This document shows, in pieces, positions 34,834 through 44,108 of a DNA stretch of 64,000 nt. Source of the DNA: Sporobacter sp963677825 (GTDB lineage: Bacteria > Bacillota > Clostridia > Oscillospirales > Oscillospiraceae); NCBI GenBank assembly GCA_963677825.2, contig CAXXEF010000001.1:2418001-2482000 (forward strand), given 5' to 3'. The notes below the pieces were generated by a model, which was not told the DNA's origin, did no database searches, and worked only from the letters and a program-made list of their open reading frames with translations. The position numbers were made by a program, and so were the translations under genes. Within the stretch, counting starts at the first letter, position 1, and each line of letters begins with the position of its first letter.

Positions 34834-34903
34834 TCCTGCCGACATACCGCGCTGTATAGCTGGCCGACATCAGCACGTATGCAGGATATAAGTGAACAAA
34901 ATC

Positions 34904-34941
34904 AAGAATCTGCCGTCATAAGACGGCGGATTCTTTTTTTT
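34904..34941 (+). terminator. Intrinsic terminator of ndk
   Basis: Stem aagaatctgccgtc / gacggcggattctt with loop ataa, followed by TTTTTT. Confidence 0.9.
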
Positions 34942-35040
34942 ACATCCTGCGGTTCGGGGCAAGCGGCTGAAAGACGAAGATCAGTAAACGTGTTACGGCG
35001 TCTGGTTGGTATTATTATCCGAACATTAATCTCTTTTTAA

Positions 35041-35068
35041 TTGTAAATGTCCTAGAATATGGTACAAT
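35041..35068 (+). promoter_or_regulatory. Upstream promoter of the flippase-like gene
   Basis: TTGTAA (35041-35046), 16-bp spacer, TACAAT (35063-35068). The transcript would include the hairpin at 35092-35122. Confidence 0.5.
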
Positions 35069-35091
35069 GTCTGCAATTACGGCTTTGAAGC

Positions 35092-35122
35092 TTCGCGTGT
35101 GCCGATAACGGTGACACGCGAA
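35092..35122 (+). other. Perfect hairpin in the leader
   Basis: ttcgcgtgt / acacgcgaa (9 bp), with an inner ccg/cgg around ataa. No T-run follows. It lies between two predicted promoters and could be a regulatory or stability structure. Confidence 0.4.
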
Positions 35123-35182
35123 TATGTATAGAAAGATCGCAATGGTTGATCAGCGCGCCGTGGATTTTTGAAAATTATATGG

Positions 35183-35188
35183 TATAAT
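35183..35188 (+). promoter_or_regulatory. Extended -10 promoter of the flippase-like gene
   Basis: TATAAT preceded by TGG, without a good -35 hexamer, about 100 bases before the gene. The rest of the 34942-35289 gap shows no gene. Confidence 0.45.
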
Positions 35189-35289
35189 AGCATATCTGTT
35201 AACCATATTATGCCGATGCGATTGCTGAAGCAGCCAACGGGGCCGAGTGACGGCCGGACGGTATAAGCTGAAGGATAGGGAGCAGACAG

Positions 35290-36225
35290 ATGACGAAGAA
35301 ATTTAAAATGCAGCTTATTATCGGAACGGCTGTCACAGCTGTCATTATCTATTTTTCCATAGTTGTGCTGGATAAGTTGAACCTGAGTCTGGTGTTCCGT
35401 TCGGACGTTAACTGGCTGCTTGTCGCTTTGTCGATCATTATCTATATATACTCCAACTATATTCGCGGCTTAGCGTTTACGAAGGGCATCGACCCGGAGA
35501 TTGACGCCATGACGGGCTTTCAGATCATCGGGCTCGGGCATGCACTCAACATGGTGCTTCCCCTGCACGCCGGCGAGGTGCTGCGTGTGGCGTTTTTCCC
35601 GCCGTGTTACAGTGTCGCCCGGCGTACGAAGCTGATGCTCATTTCGATTCTGGCCGATGCGTTCGTCGTGTTGATCATTTCGATCGTGTCGATGCCGTTT
35701 ATTACTGTTAAAAATCCGACGACACAGCGCTTGATGTGGATTGTTTTATACGCGATGGCAGGTTTTCTCGTTGCGCTGGTGCTGATCGTGGTATTTGTAC
35801 CGAAGGCGCGCGCATATGTACAGGAGTACCTGAACTGCTCGATGATCAAGATGCTGCTTTGGGTGGCCCTGTCGTGGATTATCCTGATCGCGGCGTTTTG
35901 GCTCGGTCTCGTTGCTTTCGGATTTCAGTTCGGCGAGTCAATCCCGATGAGCTTTTCCGTATTTGTTATTACGAACATTATAAATCTGATCCCGGCATCG
36001 CCCGGCGCGGTGATGCTGTTCGAGACCGGTACTGTCGTCGCGCTGGGCGCATTCGAGATTGAGCGCGAAACGGCGCTGTCGGCCAGTCTTCTGCTGCACG
36101 CGATCCAGTATATGACGCTTGTACCGCTCGGTATTTTCTTGTACATCAAGGCCATGCACGGCCGCTACGCCGCCGACATCCGCAGGGCGTTGCACAATAA
36201 GAAATCCATTGAACCGGAAAAATAG
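35290..36225 (+). CDS. Lysylphosphatidylglycerol synthase transmembrane (UPF0104/YbhN-type) protein
   Basis: A 311-residue polytopic membrane protein with about eight hydrophobic segments. The family signature is visible in the LGHALNMVLPLHAGEVLRVAF region and in TNIINLIPASPGAVMLFETGTV. Proteins of this family match the flippase half of MprF; without the C-terminal synthase domain it is a transporter or flippase-like protein of unknown lipid substrate. GGGAG lies 7 bases before the ATG. Single-gene unit. Confidence 0.87.
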   Translation: MTKKFKMQLIIGTAVTAVIIYFSIVVLDKLNLSLVFRSDVNWLLVALSIIIYIYSNYIRGLAFTKGIDPEIDAMTGFQIIGLGHALNMVLPLHAGEVLRVAFFPPCYSVARRTKLMLISILADAFVVLIISIVSMPFITVKNPTTQRLMWIVLYAMAGFLVALVLIVVFVPKARAYVQEYLNCSMIKMLLWVALSWIILIAAFWLGLVAFGFQFGESIPMSFSVFVITNIINLIPASPGAVMLFETGTVVALGAFEIERETALSASLLLHAIQYMTLVPLGIFLYIKAMHGRYAADIRRALHNKKSIEPEK

Positions 36226-36337
36226 CGTAATACTTTTTATAACGGAAATAATACCGTCAATTTCATGCATTACAAAGAGCGTATAGACTCGGATTGGATT
36301 ATGGCCTCTTATGGCATTGGATAATAAGGTTGAATTT

Positions 36338-36372
36338 AAAAAAAGCCGGACGCAACTGCGTCCGGCTTTTTT
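36338..36372. terminator. Bidirectional terminator
   Basis: Stem aaaaaagccggacgca / tgcgtccggctttttt with loop ac. It closes both the flippase-like gene and the convergent membrane protein gene. Confidence 0.92.
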
Positions 36373-37099
36373 AATTGTCTCGATTCATAAACGCGTCGCG
36401 GACGTTCAGCGCGTCGTAAAACGACGCACGCGTGACGCCGAGGTACGGCCCGAGCCAGATGGAAAACAGACGCAGTGTCGCAATAAGACGCACGAGTACG
36501 TCGATGGCGAGCCAGCCGAGAAACGTCACGTCGAGCCAAAAGAGCTCGGCCTTATGTCCGCGCATCATCCGGTGCGACGCGCGCAGGCAGTCGATCGGCC
36601 GCGCGGTTGGATTGTCCAGCTGAATGTAGACCGCCTGGCGTAAGCTGTAGTAGACGCGCACGCCCGGCACGACCAGCAAACTCCCGAGAACGATCAGGCC
36701 GGTACGCATCACCTGCAAACGGACGAGCTTCCAGTACAGCGCCGCGCCGCCAAACAGCGTTTGAAAGCCGGAAGGCTCGCCGCGGCTCGTCTTCAGACAC
36801 CAAGACTGAAATCCGGCATTTACAAGAAATCGCGCGATGAGCACAATGAAAAAAAGTGCGGCCGACACAGCGCTGACGCGAGGCAGCATTTTCAGCAAAA
36901 TGCTGGCGGTGATAAACGGATCGACAACGACGACGCGCTTGACGTACGCCAGATATCGGTCCAGCCCTGTCAGCGCGTATGCCAATGCCGAGAACACGCC
37001 GAAAGCCGCAACATAGCAGCTGGCGATCAAATACGCGCTCGGCTGTGTACCACGCAGGCTTTTTTTAGCGTGCGATTTAAGCGCCCGTCGGTCAAACAT
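36371..37099 (-). CDS. DUF975-like integral membrane protein
   Basis: A 242-residue protein. It starts with a basic FDRRALKSHAKKSLRG and then has about five hydrophobic stretches (for example SAVSAALFFIVLIARFLV, TGLIVLGSLLVVPGVRVYY). The YSLRQAVYIQLDNP and LRASHRMMRGHKAELFWL segments resemble the conserved loop of DUF975 membrane proteins, where short motifs precede a WLDVTFLGW helix. Function unknown. Its stop lies inside the shared terminator. Confidence 0.7.
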   Translation of the reverse strand: MFDRRALKSHAKKSLRGTQPSAYLIASCYVAAFGVFSALAYALTGLDRYLAYVKRVVVVDPFITASILLKMLPRVSAVSAALFFIVLIARFLVNAGFQSWCLKTSRGEPSGFQTLFGGAALYWKLVRLQVMRTGLIVLGSLLVVPGVRVYYSLRQAVYIQLDNPTARPIDCLRASHRMMRGHKAELFWLDVTFLGWLAIDVLVRLIATLRLFSIWLGPYLGVTRASFYDALNVRDAFMNRDN

Positions 37100-37220
37100 G
37101 CGTTACCCTCCGCTGTGGTTACTCGCGGCAATTTGCTAAAGCTAGTGTGTCACGTTCACGGCGTTTCACTCATATGGTACTTGTTGTTTAGTACAATATG
37201 TTAAAAATGTGTCTGCTTGC

Positions 37221-37291
37221 TTGACGCAGTGAGACCATCAGTAGTATTATATTATGTACTCCCCTGCGATAAGAAACACAATATATAGTGG
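37221..37291 (+). promoter_or_regulatory. nrdD promoter with NrdR-type operators
   Basis: TTGACG (37221-37226), 18-bp spacer, TATTAT (37245-37250). A box acacaatatatagtgg at 37276-37291 fits the NrdR consensus (acaCwAtATaTwGtgt) closely. A weaker AT-rich match, agtattatattatgta at 37243-37258, overlaps the -10, about three helical turns upstream, the usual arrangement of paired NrdR boxes. Confidence 0.75.
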
Positions 37292-37324
37292 AATGATTGA
37301 TAACGCTACCACGAGGTGACATAT

Positions 37325-39646
37325 ATGATTAACCAGATAAAAAAACGCGACGGCCGCACAGCGGCGTTTGACGCGGGCAAGATTGCCAGTGCGATCCGCA
37401 AGGCGTTTAGCGCCACATACCGGCCGGACATGAACGACGTTGCGGATAAGCTGTCCGCCGAAGTCATGTCGATCCTCGAGCTTGAGGGTAACGAGATGCC
37501 GGACGTTGAGCACATCCAAGACGTTGTTGAAAAGGTGCTGATGGATAACGGCTACGTCAGCACGGCCAAGGCCTACATCCTGTATCGCGATCAGCGCAGC
37601 CGCCGCCGTCAGATGAGCACGCGGCTGATGCAGACGTATGAGGAAATCACCTACGCCGACGCACGCGACAGCGACGTTAAGCGCGAAAACGCCAACATTG
37701 ACGGTGATACGGCGATGGGGGTCATGCTTAAATACGGCTCGGAGGGGTCCAAGCAGTTTTATCATATGTTTGTGCTCAACCCCGACCATTCCAAAGCCCA
37801 TCAGGACGGCGATATCCACATACACGATCTCGACTTCCTGACGCTCACGACGACGTGTACACAGATTGACATTCTCCAGCTGTTCAAGGGCGGCTTCTCG
37901 ACCGGGCACGGCACGCTGCGCGAGCCGAACGACATCGCGTCCTACGCGGCATTATGCTGCATTGCGATTCAATCCAACCAGAACGACCAGCACGGCGGAC
38001 AGAGCGTCGTCAACTTTGATTACGGTATGGCTGACGGCGTCAAAAAGACCTTTGTACGCCTCTACCGTCAGAATCTTGCCAAGGGGATCATGCTCTGGAA
38101 GGACCTTGATACGGACGTCGAAGACGAAATCCAAGAGATTATTGCCGGTATTGAGCAGGAAACGGGACTACTGCCGACGTTTGAGGATAATGACGCGTAT
38201 CTGGCGCAGGAGCTGCCGATACTGACCGAGAAATTCGGCGATGAGCAAGGCGCGAAGAATGCCCAGAAGCTTGCGTTGCGCTATGCCGTAAAGGAAACCG
38301 ACCGCGCGACGTATCAGGCGATGGAGGCATTCATCCATAACCTGAACACGATGCACTCGCGTGCCGGCGCACAGACGCCGTTTTCGTCGATCAACTACGG
38401 TATGGATACCTCGCCCGAGGGGCGCATGGTCATGAAAAACCTCCTGCTCGCGACGGAGGCCGGCCTCGGCAACGGTGAGACACCGATCTTCCCGATCCAG
38501 ATCTTCCGTGTGAAGGACGGCATCAACCTCAACCCGGGCGAGCCGAATTACGACCTGTTTAAGCTCGCGTGCCGGTGCTCGGCCAAACGGCTGTTTCCGA
38601 ACTTTTCGTTCATTGACGCGCCGTATAATCTTCAATACTACAATCCCGAAAACAGCGATACGGAGATCGCCTATATGGGCTGCCGCACGCGCGTGATCGG
38701 TAACGTCAACGACCCGACGCGCGAGATTAATCCGCGGCGCGGGAACCTCTCGTTTACCTCGATCAATCTGCCGCGGCTTGCCATTAAAGCAAACGGTAAC
38801 ATCGAGCAGTTCTTTGAAGCACTGGACCACAAGCTTGGCATGGTTATCGATCAGCTGCTTGAGCGTTTTGAAATCCAATGCCGCAAGCATGTGTACAATT
38901 ACCCGTTCTTGATGGGGCAGGGCGTCTGGCTCGACAGCGAGAAGCTCAGCTGGGACGATGAAGTACGTGAGGTGCTCAAGCACGGCACGCTGACAGTCGG
39001 GTTCATCGGGCTGGCCGAGGCGCTGACGGCGCTCATCGGCGAGCATCACGGACAAAGCGAGCGGGCACAGGAACTTGGGCTCGAGATTATCGGGTATATG
39101 CGTGCGCGCACCGACGCCGAGGCGCAAAAGCGCAAGCTCAACTTCTCCTTGATTGCGACGCCGGCCGAAGGGCTGTCCGGCCGGTTTGTCAAGCTTGACC
39201 GTAAGAAATTCGGCATCATCGAAAACGTGACCGACCGCGACTACTACACCAACAGCTTCCACATCCCGGTGTGGTACCCGATCAGTGCGTTCGATAAAAT
39301 CCGGCTCGAGGCGCCGTACCACGCGCTGACGAATGCCGGGCATATCAGCTACGTCGAGATGGACGGCGATCCGCTCGATAACCTCGATGCGTTTGAAAAG
39401 ATCATCCGGCATATGCAAAAAAGCGGTGTCGGCTACGGGTCGGTTAATCATCCTGTTGACCGCGACCCTATTTGCGGCTACACGGGCGTCATTAAAGACG
39501 AATGCCCGCACTGCGGACGCGCGGAAGCGTCCGACACGCTCGGCTTTGAGCGCATCCGGCGCATTACCGGCTACCTTGTTGGCACGCTCGACCGCTTCAA
39601 CAACGGCAAGCGGGCCGAAGAAGCCGACCGCGTTAAGCATCACTGA
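37325..39646 (+). CDS. nrdD: Anaerobic ribonucleoside-triphosphate reductase
   Basis: A 773-residue class III glycyl-radical ribonucleotide reductase supplying dNTPs without oxygen. ATG 37325 follows GAGGTGACAT; a GTG at 37316 lies inside that ribosome site. Residues 1-95 form an ATP-cone (INQIKKRDGRTAAFDAGKI). Near the C-terminus CGYTG ... CPHCG binds zinc, and RRITGYLVGTLDRFNNGK holds the glycyl radical Gly in RxxGYL. It is followed 28 bases later by its activase gene and preceded by NrdR-type boxes. Confidence 0.97.
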   Translation: MINQIKKRDGRTAAFDAGKIASAIRKAFSATYRPDMNDVADKLSAEVMSILELEGNEMPDVEHIQDVVEKVLMDNGYVSTAKAYILYRDQRSRRRQMSTRLMQTYEEITYADARDSDVKRENANIDGDTAMGVMLKYGSEGSKQFYHMFVLNPDHSKAHQDGDIHIHDLDFLTLTTTCTQIDILQLFKGGFSTGHGTLREPNDIASYAALCCIAIQSNQNDQHGGQSVVNFDYGMADGVKKTFVRLYRQNLAKGIMLWKDLDTDVEDEIQEIIAGIEQETGLLPTFEDNDAYLAQELPILTEKFGDEQGAKNAQKLALRYAVKETDRATYQAMEAFIHNLNTMHSRAGAQTPFSSINYGMDTSPEGRMVMKNLLLATEAGLGNGETPIFPIQIFRVKDGINLNPGEPNYDLFKLACRCSAKRLFPNFSFIDAPYNLQYYNPENSDTEIAYMGCRTRVIGNVNDPTREINPRRGNLSFTSINLPRLAIKANGNIEQFFEALDHKLGMVIDQLLERFEIQCRKHVYNYPFLMGQGVWLDSEKLSWDDEVREVLKHGTLTVGFIGLAEALTALIGEHHGQSERAQELGLEIIGYMRARTDAEAQKRKLNFSLIATPAEGLSGRFVKLDRKKFGIIENVTDRDYYTNSFHIPVWYPISAFDKIRLEAPYHALTNAGHISYVEMDGDPLDNLDAFEKIIRHMQKSGVGYGSVNHPVDRDPICGYTGVIKDECPHCGRAEASDTLGFERIRRITGYLVGTLDRFNNGKRAEEADRVKHH

Positions 39647-39674
39647 TAGGCGGACGACAAAAGGAGGCGCGCCC

Positions 39675-40163
39675 ATGCGCATCGCAGGACTTGTTCAGGA
39701 CTCGATCGTCGACGGGCCGGGTCTGCGGTTTGCCGTGTTCACACAGGGCTGCGGGCACCAGTGCCCGGGTTGCCATAATCCGGACACGCACGATCCGTCC
39801 GGCGGGATGGAGATGGCCGTCGGCGACATTGTTGCGGCGATGGCATCTAATCCGCTGACGGACGGCGTGACACTGACAGGCGGCGAGCCGTTCCAGCAAG
39901 CGGCAGACGCCGCAGCCATCGCCGAGGCCGCGAAAGCGGCGGGGCTGAATGTCTGGACGTATACCGGCTGGACGTTTGAGCAGCTGCGCGTGATGGACGA
40001 TCCGGCCGTCCAAAAGCTGCTCAGCTTGACGGACGTGCTCGTCGACGGGCCGTTTGTGCAGGCGCGGCGGACATTGTCGCTACGCTGGCGCGGCAGTACG
40101 AATCAGCGTCTGATCGACGTTGCCGAAAGCTTGAAGCAGGGCAAGGCCGTCGAGCTGGAATGA
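39675..40163 (+). CDS. nrdG: Anaerobic ribonucleoside-triphosphate reductase activating protein
   Basis: A 162-residue radical SAM activase that makes the glycyl radical on NrdD. The start at ATG 39675 follows AAAGGAGG. The cluster motif is CGHQCPGC (Cx3Cx2C) near residues 26-33, followed by the SAM-site glycines VTLTGGEPF. Length and neighbour are standard for NrdG. Confidence 0.96.
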   Translation: MRIAGLVQDSIVDGPGLRFAVFTQGCGHQCPGCHNPDTHDPSGGMEMAVGDIVAAMASNPLTDGVTLTGGEPFQQAADAAAIAEAAKAAGLNVWTYTGWTFEQLRVMDDPAVQKLLSLTDVLVDGPFVQARRTLSLRWRGSTNQRLIDVAESLKQGKAVELE

Positions 40164-40205
40164 CTAAAGCTGCCGGCAAAACACGCCGGATTGATATTAA
40201 TAATG

Positions 40206-40238
40206 CGCAAGCCCGCCAGCTATTGCCGGCGGGCTTGC
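40206..40238. terminator. Terminator of nrdDG
   Basis: Stem gcaagcccgcc / ggcgggcttgc around agctattgcc, then TTTATG. It may also act on the convergent YibE/F gene. Confidence 0.85.
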
Positions 40239-40266
40239 TTTATGATAAAGGAGAAAACAAGCGTAA

Positions 40267-41454
40267 TTATTGGGTAGGTTCGGCAGGGACGGACGGCTCG
40301 AGGCAAACGGGCGCTGCGTCGGGAACATTACGGCGGTATATCAAGCCGCACAGCAGCGATGTGAGCGGCGAGACGAGCACGAGTCCGATGCACCCGACGA
40401 AGGTGTGCAGGATCTCGGCGGCAATCATCTTTGAGTTGAGAATGTTGAGCAGCGGCGTGCCCTGCGCCATGTAAACCATCATGACGGAGATATAGCTGCC
40501 CATATAAGCCAGCAGCAGCGTCGTCGTCTGGCTGCCGACGACCGATCGGCCGATCGTCAGCCCCGAGCGCACGAGTGCCTTACGCGTGACGGACGGTGAG
40601 TTCTTGACGACCTCGTCGAGCGCGGCGGATATATCGATCGCGAGATCGAGTACGGCGCCCGAGCACGCAAGGTAGATACCGGCCTGAAAGATCTGCGTCA
40701 GGTTGAGGTTTTCAAAGCCGGCGTACAGCAGCGACTCCGACCACTGCATCACGGCCCCTGTGATTTTGAATACGCCGCCGAGCGCGATCGCCAGAAAGCA
40801 CGTCGCGAGCGAGCATAGCACCGATCCGAGGATGGCCGCGAGCGCTTTTTTTGAAAATCCGGCGACGAGCAGCAGCGTTGCAATCGTAATGGCATTACCG
40901 ACGAGCAGCGCAATGACCACGGGATTATAACCGCGCAGCGTCACCGGGATGAGCACCTTCCAGATCATCATCAGCGCGAACGCGAAGGATAAGAGCGTAC
41001 GCACACCGGTAAAGCCGGAAAAGATGATGATAAGTACAGCAAAAATGCCGATCAGCATCAGCTCCAGATCAAAGCGGTAATGCTCCATCATGTTGGCATT
41101 GATGATGGCGTTCTCGTCGTCGAATTCTAGCAGCACCCAAGCCCGATCGCCTGCGACGAAAACCTTGTCAAATTCCATTTTGCCCATGTACAGATTGGTG
41201 CCATGGACCTCCTCGCCCTTGTGCGAGCCGGAGTCGATACGGATGAGGCAGCGTTGCCCGCCCTGCAGGATCAATCCGTTGTTGTAAGCCGCTGAATTGT
41301 CGACCGACAGCACGGTGGCGCGTACGCCCTCGGAATGGTAATAGATCTGCTGCTCAAAGCCGGTCGGCAGCGCTGCTAAAATACCCAACACAACGATGAA
41401 TAGCAGAACGAAAATGAGCTCTTTTTTATTAATACGCCGGATCAGCGTTTGCAT
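40267..41454 (-). CDS. YibE/F family membrane protein
   Basis: A 395-residue polytopic protein. I choose ATG 41454 (MQTLIRRINKKELIF), where the first membrane segment begins, rather than the ATG at 41508 that would run through the upstream terminator. An extracytoplasmic beta-rich part (residues about 35-115) is followed by about eight membrane segments, including the GIFAVLIIIFSGFTGVRTLLSF and VLDLAIDISAALDEV regions typical of YibE/F. A transport or channel role is assumed for the family but not proven. Confidence 0.88.
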   Translation of the reverse strand: MQTLIRRINKKELIFVLLFIVVLGILAALPTGFEQQIYYHSEGVRATVLSVDNSAAYNNGLILQGGQRCLIRIDSGSHKGEEVHGTNLYMGKMEFDKVFVAGDRAWVLLEFDDENAIINANMMEHYRFDLELMLIGIFAVLIIIFSGFTGVRTLLSFAFALMMIWKVLIPVTLRGYNPVVIALLVGNAITIATLLLVAGFSKKALAAILGSVLCSLATCFLAIALGGVFKITGAVMQWSESLLYAGFENLNLTQIFQAGIYLACSGAVLDLAIDISAALDEVVKNSPSVTRKALVRSGLTIGRSVVGSQTTTLLLAYMGSYISVMMVYMAQGTPLLNILNSKMIAAEILHTFVGCIGLVLVSPLTSLLCGLIYRRNVPDAAPVCLEPSVPAEPTQ

Positions 41455-41472
41455 CAAGGGAAAACCTCCGTT

Positions 41473-41502
41473 AAAAACAGGCCGGCAGAACCGGCCTGTT
41501 TC
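41473..41502 (-). terminator. Intrinsic terminator of the alkaline phosphatase gene
   Basis: Stem aaacaggccgg / ccggcctgttt with loop cagaa; TTTTTAAC follows on the minus strand. Confidence 0.88.
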
Positions 41503-41529
41503 CTTCATTTGCCGGGCAGCGGTTAGCGC

Positions 41530-43089
41530 TTACAGGCCGGCCGCTTCAACGAGGCGATCAAACACGCCGGTGTTGTCGTACGAGCCGCCGAACAGCTCGC
41601 TGCCAGCGCCCAGCGCGTAGACGGGAACAGGCGTGCCCGTGTGCGAGTAGGACGTCCAGCCGATGCCGGCTTTGTTGTTGATGATGTGCGTGATGGTGAC
41701 AGCCAGCGGATCGTAGCCGCCGTATAGCAGGCCGTATTCTTCGTCCATTGTACGTTCCTCACGCGGCGTCATGGACTGCTCAAACGCGGCTTCAAGTTTT
41801 GCGTATTCATAATCGGTAAGAGCGAGCGGATTGTCTTCGGCAGCAGCAGGATCGGACGGAAGGATGAGACCGAAGTTTTCTGCGATGACCGGCATCACGT
41901 CATCCAGGGTCAGATCGGGATTTTCTTCAACCATCGCGCCGACGATGTTGTTAAATTCAACGTAGGAAATTTTCTGGCTGGCGAGAATGTCAAAGGCTGT
42001 GCTGTAGCCCGTTGCGGCAAAGCCGATCGTCAGTCCGCCGGTCTCGTGGTCGCCGGTGATCAGGATTAGCGTTTCGTCGGGATGGGCATTGGCGAAGTCG
42101 ACGGCGACCTGGACACCGTCGGCGAAGTCGATAACTTCCTCAATGGCGGCCTTCGCGTCATTGGCATGGCAGGCCCAGTCGATTTTGCCGGACTCGGCCA
42201 TAATGAAAAAGCCGTTTTCATTATCAAGTACGTTGATGCCGGACTGGATGAAATCGGCAAACTTGAGATCAGCGGACTCGGCGTCCATCGCGTACTGCAT
42301 CGCGCCGGAATCCTGCGTGACAGGTGTGACGGCGTAAACCTTGCCGGACGAGCTGCCGAGCGCGAGAATGTCATCCTTCGTGTCGGCAATGGTATAGCCG
42401 GCTGCTTCGATGATATCGTAAGCGCTTTCCTGATCGCCTTCGCTGCCGGTCGCGCGGTTGACCGTGCCGCCGCCGAAGTAGTCAAAGCCGCTGTCGGCCA
42501 GCTGCTGCGCGATGTCGTAATAATCGTTGCGGGAAGCAATGTGCGCGTAGAAGGCTGCGGGCGTCGCGTGATTGATGGTGACCGTGGAGATAACGCCGAT
42601 TTTCATACCGGCGGCAGAGAGCATCTCCGTGATGCTTTCGGGTTGGGTCGTTTTGTCCGCAGCCAGACCGAGAACGCCGCTGTGCGTTTTGACGCCGCAG
42701 GACAACGCCGTCGCTGTCGAGGCCGAGTCGGGACAAAATGACGTCGAGTCATGCGTGGTGACGTTGCCGGCTACGGGGAATTGGGTGAAGTTAAGATTCT
42801 CAGTGGCGACTTCGCCGGAGATATTGTCGCCGAGATAGACCTGCGCGGCGTTGATTTGCGCATAGGACATGCCGTCGCCGATCAGCAGGAAGATGTATTT
42901 AGGCATCTTGGCGGTTTCCATTTCGGGGGTGGGCGAAGCGGCCTGCGACGGAGACGGGGAAGGTGTCGCGGATTCACTTGCGGACGGGCTGGCCGTCGTT
43001 GTGTTTGTGTTACAGCCGGTGAGCACGACCATCAGCATCAGGACTGAAAGAGTCAATGCCGTTAGGCGCTGCCATAGTTTTTTTGTCAT
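41530..43089 (-). CDS. Alkaline phosphatase, lipoprotein
   Basis: A 519-residue exported phosphomonoesterase. Residues 1-26 are a lipoprotein signal ending LTGC, followed by a Ser/Pro/Ala-rich linker. The core has the metal site FLLIGDGMSYAQ near residue 70, the nucleophile serine in CPDSASTATAL near residue 125, the metal ligands ESGKIDWACHANDA and TGDHETGGL, and a late SHTGTPVPVYALGAG histidine. It is anchored outside the membrane and liberates phosphate from organic esters. No Pho box was identified upstream. Confidence 0.95.
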   Translation of the reverse strand: MTKKLWQRLTALTLSVLMLMVVLTGCNTNTTTASPSASESATPSPSPSQAASPTPEMETAKMPKYIFLLIGDGMSYAQINAAQVYLGDNISGEVATENLNFTQFPVAGNVTTHDSTSFCPDSASTATALSCGVKTHSGVLGLAADKTTQPESITEMLSAAGMKIGVISTVTINHATPAAFYAHIASRNDYYDIAQQLADSGFDYFGGGTVNRATGSEGDQESAYDIIEAAGYTIADTKDDILALGSSSGKVYAVTPVTQDSGAMQYAMDAESADLKFADFIQSGINVLDNENGFFIMAESGKIDWACHANDAKAAIEEVIDFADGVQVAVDFANAHPDETLILITGDHETGGLTIGFAATGYSTAFDILASQKISYVEFNNIVGAMVEENPDLTLDDVMPVIAENFGLILPSDPAAAEDNPLALTDYEYAKLEAAFEQSMTPREERTMDEEYGLLYGGYDPLAVTITHIINNKAGIGWTSYSHTGTPVPVYALGAGSELFGGSYDNTGVFDRLVEAAGL

Positions 43090-43230
43090 TTCATCATCTC
43101 CAGTAAAAAGTTCTGCCGGTAAAATGCAGTTAAGCCAAGTATACGAACGGGCGGTAAAATCATCACCAAGCGACGGTAAAGCCTCTATTAAAAACGCACG
43201 TGTTTTGTTAAGAATAAAAAATAGACAAAG

Positions 43231-43272
43231 AAAACGGTATCACTGAAATGTTATTTTCCAGCAATACCGTTT
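43231..43272 (-). terminator. Terminator of the HAD phosphatase gene
   Basis: Minus strand gaaacggtat / ataccgtttt stem with a long loop, then TCTTTG. The wide loop makes it weaker than others here. Confidence 0.55.
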
Positions 43273-43324
43273 CATTATTCATATGGTGTTAAGAGCGGGG
43301 GCAGGACGTTTCTCCGTGAATACC

Positions 43325-43981
43325 TTAACGGGCGGCTAATAAATCGCCAAGCGCCGTGACGGATTCGGCGATTTCCACGGCCCCGGCGTCGTTCAGCTCG
43401 TCACGCGTGCCGTAGCCGTATAAGACGCCGATGGTGCCGAGACCGAATTTCTTTGCCCCGAGCACGTCGTGCTTGCGGTCACCGACCATAATGGCTTCCG
43501 GCGATACGGACACGCCTGTACGCTCCAGTGTGTAGCGGATAACGGCGTCCTTTTCGTCTCGCGAACTGTCCAGCGTCGCGCCGCCGACAAACAGGAAATG
43601 GTCGATAAGCCCGAAGTGCTCCAGAACACGACGCGCCATGATTTCAGGTTTGCTCGTCGCGACGAGCAGCGTTTTGTCGAGCGCTTTTAGATTTTGAAGC
43701 AGGCGTTCAATACCGTCGTACATGTTGTTTTCAAACAGACCCTTGTCGTTGTAGTACTCTCGGAAATACGCGACGGCCTGCTCCGCGTCCTGCGCGGAAA
43801 AGCCGTAAAACTGCTGGAACGACTCGCGCAGCGGCGGGCCGATGAATCGGTACAGCGCCGTCCGGTCGGATGCGTCGATGCCGTACTTGTCCAGCGCGTA
43901 CCGGACGGCATTGGTAATGCCCAGCCCGGGGTCGGTCAGCGTCCCGTCCAGATCGAACAGAATGGTGGTGTAGTGTGTCAT
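43325..43981 (-). CDS. HAD-family hydrolase, phosphoglycolate phosphatase-like
   Basis: A 218-residue phosphatase. Motif I is LFDLDGTLTDPG (residues 8-19), motif II ATSKPE, and motif IV VGDRKHDVLGAK. A helical cap domain lies between motifs I and II, as in the Gph/PgmB branch. Likely housekeeping removal of phosphoglycolate, pyrophosphate or a sugar phosphate; the substrate cannot be told. Confidence 0.9.
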   Translation of the reverse strand: MTHYTTILFDLDGTLTDPGLGITNAVRYALDKYGIDASDRTALYRFIGPPLRESFQQFYGFSAQDAEQAVAYFREYYNDKGLFENNMYDGIERLLQNLKALDKTLLVATSKPEIMARRVLEHFGLIDHFLFVGGATLDSSRDEKDAVIRYTLERTGVSVSPEAIMVGDRKHDVLGAKKFGLGTIGVLYGYGTRDELNDAGAVEIAESVTALGDLLAAR

Positions 43982-44050
43982 AAGGCTCCCAAGTGTAATT
44001 ATAGTTTGATAAGATCATTATAAACACGATTTGCCGTCGCTGCAAATAAA

Positions 44051-44080
44051 AACGAGCGCCGTCGTTTGATAGCGCTCATT
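44051..44080 (-). terminator. Terminator of the small membrane protein gene
   Basis: Minus strand gagcgctatcaaacgacggcgctc: GAGCGC paired stem, followed by GTTTTTA. The sequence nearly repeats the terminator at 44757-44792. Confidence 0.75.
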
Positions 44081-44108
44081 TTATTTGCATGCGTCAAAAA
44101 CCAATCTT

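Noticed and set aside
38168..39682. Minus-strand open frame of about 500 codons
   Set aside because: Antisense to nrdD, which has all diagnostic motifs.
40160..40474. Open frame overlapping the nrdG stop
   Set aside because: Runs through the nrdDG terminator and into the antisense of the YibE/F gene.
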